Positions 22,283 through 25,458 of a stretch of 25,458 nucleotides of DNA are shown one piece after another. The notes under the pieces were generated by a model, which did not search any database, was not told where the DNA came from, and worked only from the letters and a program-made list of their open reading frames with translations. Both the position numbers and the translations under genes were made by a program. The DNA comes from RGIG1918 sp045536045 (lineage in GTDB: Bacteria > Cyanobacteriota > Vampirovibrionia > Gastranaerophilales > Gastranaerophilaceae): the NCBI GenBank assembly GCA_045536045.1, contig JAZSMU010000029.1:1-25458 (forward strand), given 5' to 3'. Numbering within the stretch: position 1 is the stretch's first letter; every line of letters starts with the position of its first letter.

Positions 22283-22918
22283 CTAGTTCCATTTAGTCCT
22301 TGAAGGCTTAACTGTAACTAGTTTTCCTTCAGGTCCAGGTAGAGCACCTTTAATTAGTAACAAATTTTTGTCGGAGTCAATTCTCACAACTGATAATTTA
22401 GAAACAGTAACTTTTTGGTTACCCATATTTCCTGCCATTTTTTTGCCTTTGATAACACGGCCAGGAGTTGTTCCAGCACCAATTGAACCTGGAGCTCTGT
22501 GGTTTTTAGAACCATGAGCCATTGGTCCTCTTCCAAAGTTATGACGTTTAACTGTACCTTGGAAACCTTTACCAATTGATTTGCCTGTTACATCAACTTT
22601 TTGAACATCAGCTAAAATAGATAAATCAATTTTGTCGCCAATGTTGAAAGAAGCTGTGTCTTCAACTCTGAATTCTTGCAAATGGCGGAAGTTTTCTAAC
22701 TTATTTTTCGCAAAATGCCCAATTTCAGCTTTTGTTAAGTGTTTTTCCTTAGCTGGAGTAACACCAACTTGAATGGCATTGTAGCCATCTGTTTCTACTG
22801 TTTTAATTTGTGTGATAACCATTGGGTCTACTTTAACAACGGTAACAGGAATGCATAATCCTGCTTCGTCGTAAACCTGAGTCATCCCGAGCTTTTCGCC
22901 GATAACACCAAGTGTCAT
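22283..22918 (-). CDS. rplC: 50S ribosomal protein L3
   Basis: 211 aa. Early 23S-binding protein whose loop approaches the peptidyl-transferase centre. MTLGVIGEKLGMTQVYDEAG at the start, then GKGFQGTVKRHNFGRGPMAHG and HRAPGSIGAGTTPGRV identify it. AAAGGT five bases before the ATG. A 122-base structured gap separates it from rpsJ. Confidence 0.99.
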   Translation of the reverse strand: MTLGVIGEKLGMTQVYDEAGLCIPVTVVKVDPMVITQIKTVETDGYNAIQVGVTPAKEKHLTKAEIGHFAKNKLENFRHLQEFRVEDTASFNIGDKIDLSILADVQKVDVTGKSIGKGFQGTVKRHNFGRGPMAHGSKNHRAPGSIGAGTTPGRVIKGKKMAGNMGNQKVTVSKLSVVRIDSDKNLLLIKGALPGPEGKLVTVKPSRTKWN

Positions 22919-23040
22919 AATATTTACCTTTCTTCTTGCGGGAGCTGCTATAACTTTGTTTATTAACTCTGTTATCTAACGCAGTTCACATTTTGTATTA
23001 ACTGTTGGGGCTAAGCCCCTTTTAATTCGTCTCTCACGAA
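22919..23040 (-). promoter_or_regulatory. Structured spacer between rpsJ and rplC
   Basis: Three inverted repeats follow one another in the minus-strand RNA: TTCGT-GAGAG-ACGAA directly after the rpsJ stop (23026-23040), GGGGC-TTA-GCCCC (23007-23019) and a bulged AACT...AGTT stem (22965-22986). None is followed by a T-run. All other gaps between rpsJ and rplX are under 20 bases, so this looks like a regulatory or processing element rather than neutral spacer. Confidence 0.5.
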
Positions 23041-23361
23041 TTATAGTTTTACTTCAATATCAACGCCTGCTGGCAAGTCGAGTCTTGAAAGTTCGTCTGT
23101 TGTTTGAGCTGTTGGGTCATAAATATCAATAATTCTTTTGTGTGTTCTGATTTCAAAATGTTCACGAGATTTTTTGTCTACGTGTGGTGAACGAAGAACA
23201 CAGAAAATTCTTCTTTTTGTTGGAAGTGGAATAGGACCTGCAACAGTTGCATCAGTTCTTTTCGCTGTTTCAACAATTTTTTGAGCAGAATTATCAATTA
23301 GTTTATGGTCATAAGCCCTTAAACATACTCTGATTCGTTGTCTTTTTGCTGTGGTAGTCAT
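23041..23361 (-). CDS. rpsJ: 30S ribosomal protein S10
   Basis: 106 aa. 30S head protein and, as NusE, an antitermination factor that links RNA polymerase to the ribosome. RIRVCLRAYDHKLIDNSAQKIVE, GPIPLPTKRRIFCVLRSPHVDK and THKRIIDIYDP are diagnostic. Start ATG 23361 with AAGG six bases upstream; the 16-residue extension to 23409 overlaps the promoter and is rejected. First gene of the cluster: tuf, fusA, rpsL and rpsG are not upstream. Confidence 0.98.
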   Translation of the reverse strand: MTTTAKRQRIRVCLRAYDHKLIDNSAQKIVETAKRTDATVAGPIPLPTKRRIFCVLRSPHVDKKSREHFEIRTHKRIIDIYDPTAQTTDELSRLDLPAGVDIEVKL

Positions 23362-23393
23362 TTTCTGCCTTATTTTTAATGTACTGTAAAAAT

Positions 23394-23422
23394 AACATAT
23401 TACAAACAAAATTTGCCGTCAA
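23394..23422 (-). promoter_or_regulatory. Promoter of the r-protein cluster
   Basis: Minus strand TTGACG (23417-23422), 17-base spacer and TATGTT (23394-23399), giving a leader of about 25-30 bases before rpsJ. It is the best match in the 143-base gap between divergent rpsJ and the deiminase-like gene. Confidence 0.6.
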
Positions 23423-23504
23423 CAGGTAATTTTTAATATTTTTATTTTTTATTTACAAAAGTTAAAATATGACAATTTTTTTTATTTAGAAGCCTTAAAA
23501 TAAT

Positions 23505-24551
23505 ATGAAAATTACATCTTTACAAAAACAAAATTTCAAAGGCTACGACGCAGCACCCATTAAAAATTTATATCTTAGTGTTTTAGAAGCTAATGACGAA
23601 AGAGATTTGTTTGATGACATTCAAAATGTTGCCAAAAGAGAAGGTATCGGACTTTGGACAATAACAGGAGATAGGCTTTTTGAAGGAAGAGAGCCAGAAA
23701 CTTGGGTTGGAAGATATCCTGCAGATATTTGGTTACAAGATAGAATATTTTTTACAGAAGGAAATGGATGCACGCAAGTTCACCCTGCAAAAAGCTTATC
23801 AGGTATACATCATGGAATAAGCAACGATTTTGAAGTAAAAAACAAAATTAAGACTTCGGATACATTTTTAAGCACAGATTGTGGAAATTTCTTTGTAGGT
23901 AAGAAAGAAAATGGCGAAAAATATGTTTTGGCAGGAGCTGAATCAATTTCAGACGCAAGAAAAATCGCTGAATTACAAAATATAAAAAAAGAAAATATCC
24001 ATATTATTCCACAGCCTGCTTTTCATATTGATATGATTGTTCGCCCTATTGGCTTCCCATATATTTTAGTTCACGATGAAGATTTAGCTTTAGAAAATGT
24101 TGATAAATTAAATACAACAAACGAAATAAAAGCAAGACTTAAAAAAGAAATTACAAAAGATAGGGAAAATATTTTAAGAGGAAGAAAATTTATATCAGGA
24201 AAAGAATTAGCAAAAAAACTTGAAGCACAAGGTTTTAAACCAATTTTAATTGGTGGGCTTTATGGGGTAAATGTTAATTTTATGAACGCAATTGTTCACA
24301 AAAGAAATGATGGCAATCTTGTTTATATAACAAACGGAAGCGAAAATTTAAGTAGAGAAAAAACACAATTACAAAAAATATTTGAACAAGACTTGAGGGC
24401 AAAAGTCTCAAACATTGCAAAAGTTGATTTTATTTTAGGAGAAAAAGCAAAAATCACAGGTGATAATGTCATTGGCGATTTATTAATGTTTTATCAAGGT
24501 GGGGTGCATTGCCTAGCAGCCGAAGAGCCTGATTTTGAGAAATGGGTATAA
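23505..24551 (+). CDS. Second deiminase-like FKGYDAAPI-family protein, altered active site
   Basis: 348 aa, cytoplasmic. It is a paralogue of 13722-14918: the same N-terminal FKGYDAAPIKNLYL (11-24), W76-LQD79, FHIDM with H174 and D176, RPIGFPYILV, and C-terminal GGVHCLAAEEPDF with C336. Where the first copy has EGGN, this one has D125-CGN128, so the catalytic glutamate position is Asp with a neighbouring Cys. It also lacks a 50-55-residue insertion found in the first. The fold is therefore inferred as guanidino-group modifying (agmatine deiminase/PAD type), with altered or lost activity. ATG start without SD. Ends 35 bases before a terminator shared with the rRNA operon. Confidence 0.7.
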   Translation: MKITSLQKQNFKGYDAAPIKNLYLSVLEANDERDLFDDIQNVAKREGIGLWTITGDRLFEGREPETWVGRYPADIWLQDRIFFTEGNGCTQVHPAKSLSGIHHGISNDFEVKNKIKTSDTFLSTDCGNFFVGKKENGEKYVLAGAESISDARKIAELQNIKKENIHIIPQPAFHIDMIVRPIGFPYILVHDEDLALENVDKLNTTNEIKARLKKEITKDRENILRGRKFISGKELAKKLEAQGFKPILIGGLYGVNVNFMNAIVHKRNDGNLVYITNGSENLSREKTQLQKIFEQDLRAKVSNIAKVDFILGEKAKITGDNVIGDLLMFYQGGVHCLAAEEPDFEKWV

Positions 24552-24582
24552 AATCATTGAAAAAATAGGCTTAAATATAATA

Positions 24583-24711
24583 AAACAAAAAGACGGGCTC
24601 TTAAATGAGTCCGTCTTTTTAAATTAGAATGCGGCAACGACCTATCTTAAAAGGTGTGCTGCCCTCCAAGTATTTTCGGCGAAAAAAGTCTATTGGGCCG
24701 TGTTCGGGATG
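24583..24711. repeat. Direct repeat of terminator plus 5S 3' part, copy A
   Basis: Matches 24783-24910 with an offset of 199-200 bases. The first 66 bases, covering the terminator and the 5S 3' end, differ at a single position. Divergence then rises inside the 5S part. A tandem duplication of the rRNA operon end. Confidence 0.85.
24587..24620. terminator. Terminator copy A (distal to the 5S pseudogene)
   Basis: AAAAAGACGG...CCGTCTTTTT, a 10-bp stem with an inner CTC/GAG pair and T-runs on both strands. It serves the deiminase-like gene on the plus strand and any rRNA read-through on the minus strand. Nearly identical to copy B, one base different in the loop. Confidence 0.92.
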
Positions 24712-24770
24712 ACTCTGCCGAGCAAAAGTTGACTAAATGTCAAGTTTTGTGAGAGGGGGTGGTATCTTTT
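24630..24770 (-). pseudogene. 5S rRNA pseudogene
   Basis: Shares the 5S 3' end (TGCCGCA), GATAGGTCG, the CTTGGAGGGC region and ATCCCGAACACGG with the intact copy 200 bases away. It is broken in three ways: helix IV/V bases are replaced (AAAAGGTGTGCT on the plus strand instead of CCCAGGAGGCT), about 43 bases (24712-24754) interrupt it after CATC, and the 5' end with GCGGTGACC is missing, so helix I cannot form. The insertion contains a 25-base palindrome. Confidence 0.85.
24724..24748. repeat. Palindrome within the 5S pseudogene insertion
   Basis: AAAAG-TTGAC-TAAAT-GTCAA-GTTTT: two 10-base arms with one G/G mismatch around a five-base loop. It lies in the only segment of the pseudogene that has no match in the intact 5S. 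Confidence 0.8.
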
Positions 24771-24782
24771 TTTAAACAATAC

Positions 24783-24910
24783 AAACAAAAAGACGGGCTC
24801 TTAGATGAGTCCGTCTTTTTAAATTAGAATGCGGCAACGACCTATCTTCCCAGGAGGCTGCCCTCCAAGTATTTTCGGCGAAAAAAGTCTTTACGACCGT
24901 GTTCGGGATG
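24783..24910. repeat. Direct repeat of terminator plus 5S 3' part, copy B
   Basis: Partner of 24583-24711; this copy continues into the intact 5S gene. Confidence 0.85.
24787..24820. terminator. Terminator copy B directly after the 5S gene
   Basis: The same AAAAAGACGG...CCGTCTTTTT stem-loop, ten bases beyond the 5S 3' end. It is expected to be the main terminator of the rRNA operon. Confidence 0.92.
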
Positions 24911-24944
24911 GGAACGGGTGGTATCCTTTCTCTTGGTCACCGCA
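24830..24944 (-). rRNA. rrf: 5S ribosomal RNA
   Basis: About 115 nt. Helix I is closed by TGCGG at the 5' end and CCGCA at the 3' end. CCCGTTCCCATCCCGAACACGG (loop B/C region), GGAGGGCAGCCTCCTGGGA (helix IV) and AGATAGGTCG are classic 5S features. It lies about 95 bases after the 23S 3' end and before a terminator. Ends are estimated to within a few bases from the helix I pairing. Confidence 0.93.
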
Positions 24945-25039
24945 AAAGCTTTTGTGTATTCAATTGTCAATCAGTTGTACACTGGAAGTTGCACAGAATA
25001 TAAAGAACCAATATGGTGTTATGAAAATAATTTCATTTT
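24945..25039 (-). other. 23S-5S internal spacer
   Basis: About 95 AT-rich bases without a tRNA. GAAAAT-N6-ATTTTC next to the 23S end (about 25023-25040) is a short inverted repeat that could form part of the 23S processing stalk. Nothing else seen. Confidence 0.6.

Positions 25040-25458
<419 letters not shown>

Overview
The window is AT-rich (about one third G+C by eye) bacterial chromosome. It carries a long S10/spc-type ribosomal-protein cluster and the 3' end of an rRNA operon (5S and partial 23S). The order of r-proteins is bacterial. Two proteins open with the N-terminal signature FKGYDAAPI, which I associate with gut Melainabacteria (Vampirovibrionia, order Gastranaerophilales). Low G+C, frequent TTG/GTG starts and many two-component and pentapeptide proteins fit that, but the assignment is an inference and no search could be run.

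Layout. (1) 1-3289, + strand: a compact signalling operon of a 5'-truncated GAF-type histidine kinase, a receiver-only response regulator and a divergent PilB/GspE-like ATPase. (2) 8478-3286, - strand: a degenerate receiver-GGDEF protein coupled to hisF. These are followed, from their own promoter, by two NarL/LuxR-type response regulators, a pentapeptide-repeat protein and two secreted proteins that look like paralogues of each other. (3) 8628-9842, +: a membrane-anchored class A beta-lactamase-fold serine hydrolase. (4) 11629-9843, -: dxr overlapped by a secreted SH3-like protein. (5) 11688-13689, +: an OB-HD YhaM-like nuclease, a secreted protein and a stand-alone CinA C-terminal (PncC) domain. 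(6) 13722-14918 and 23505-24551, +: two related proteins carrying most hallmarks of guanidino-group modifying enzymes (agmatine deiminase/PAD type). (7) Between them, 23361-14982, -: rpsJ rplC rplD rplW rplB rpsS rplV rpsC rplP rpmC rpsQ rplN rplX rplE rpsN, then a terminator and gap, then rpsH rplF rplR, then a terminator. The usual rpsE-rpmD-rplO-secY continuation is absent. (8) 25458-24587, -: 23S rRNA 3' end, 5S rRNA, terminator, a broken second 5S copy and a second terminator.

The most interesting signals are: the deiminase-like pair with its N-terminal motif, flanking the r-protein cluster; a recurring arrangement in which a -10 hexamer lies exactly six bases before an SD-less ATG at five genes, suggesting leaderless mRNAs; a tandemly duplicated 5S/terminator unit with one copy broken by a palindromic insertion; and several conserved-fold proteins with altered catalytic residues (GDEEF, a PilB-like ATPase without a normal Walker B, a beta-lactamase fold without Glu166).
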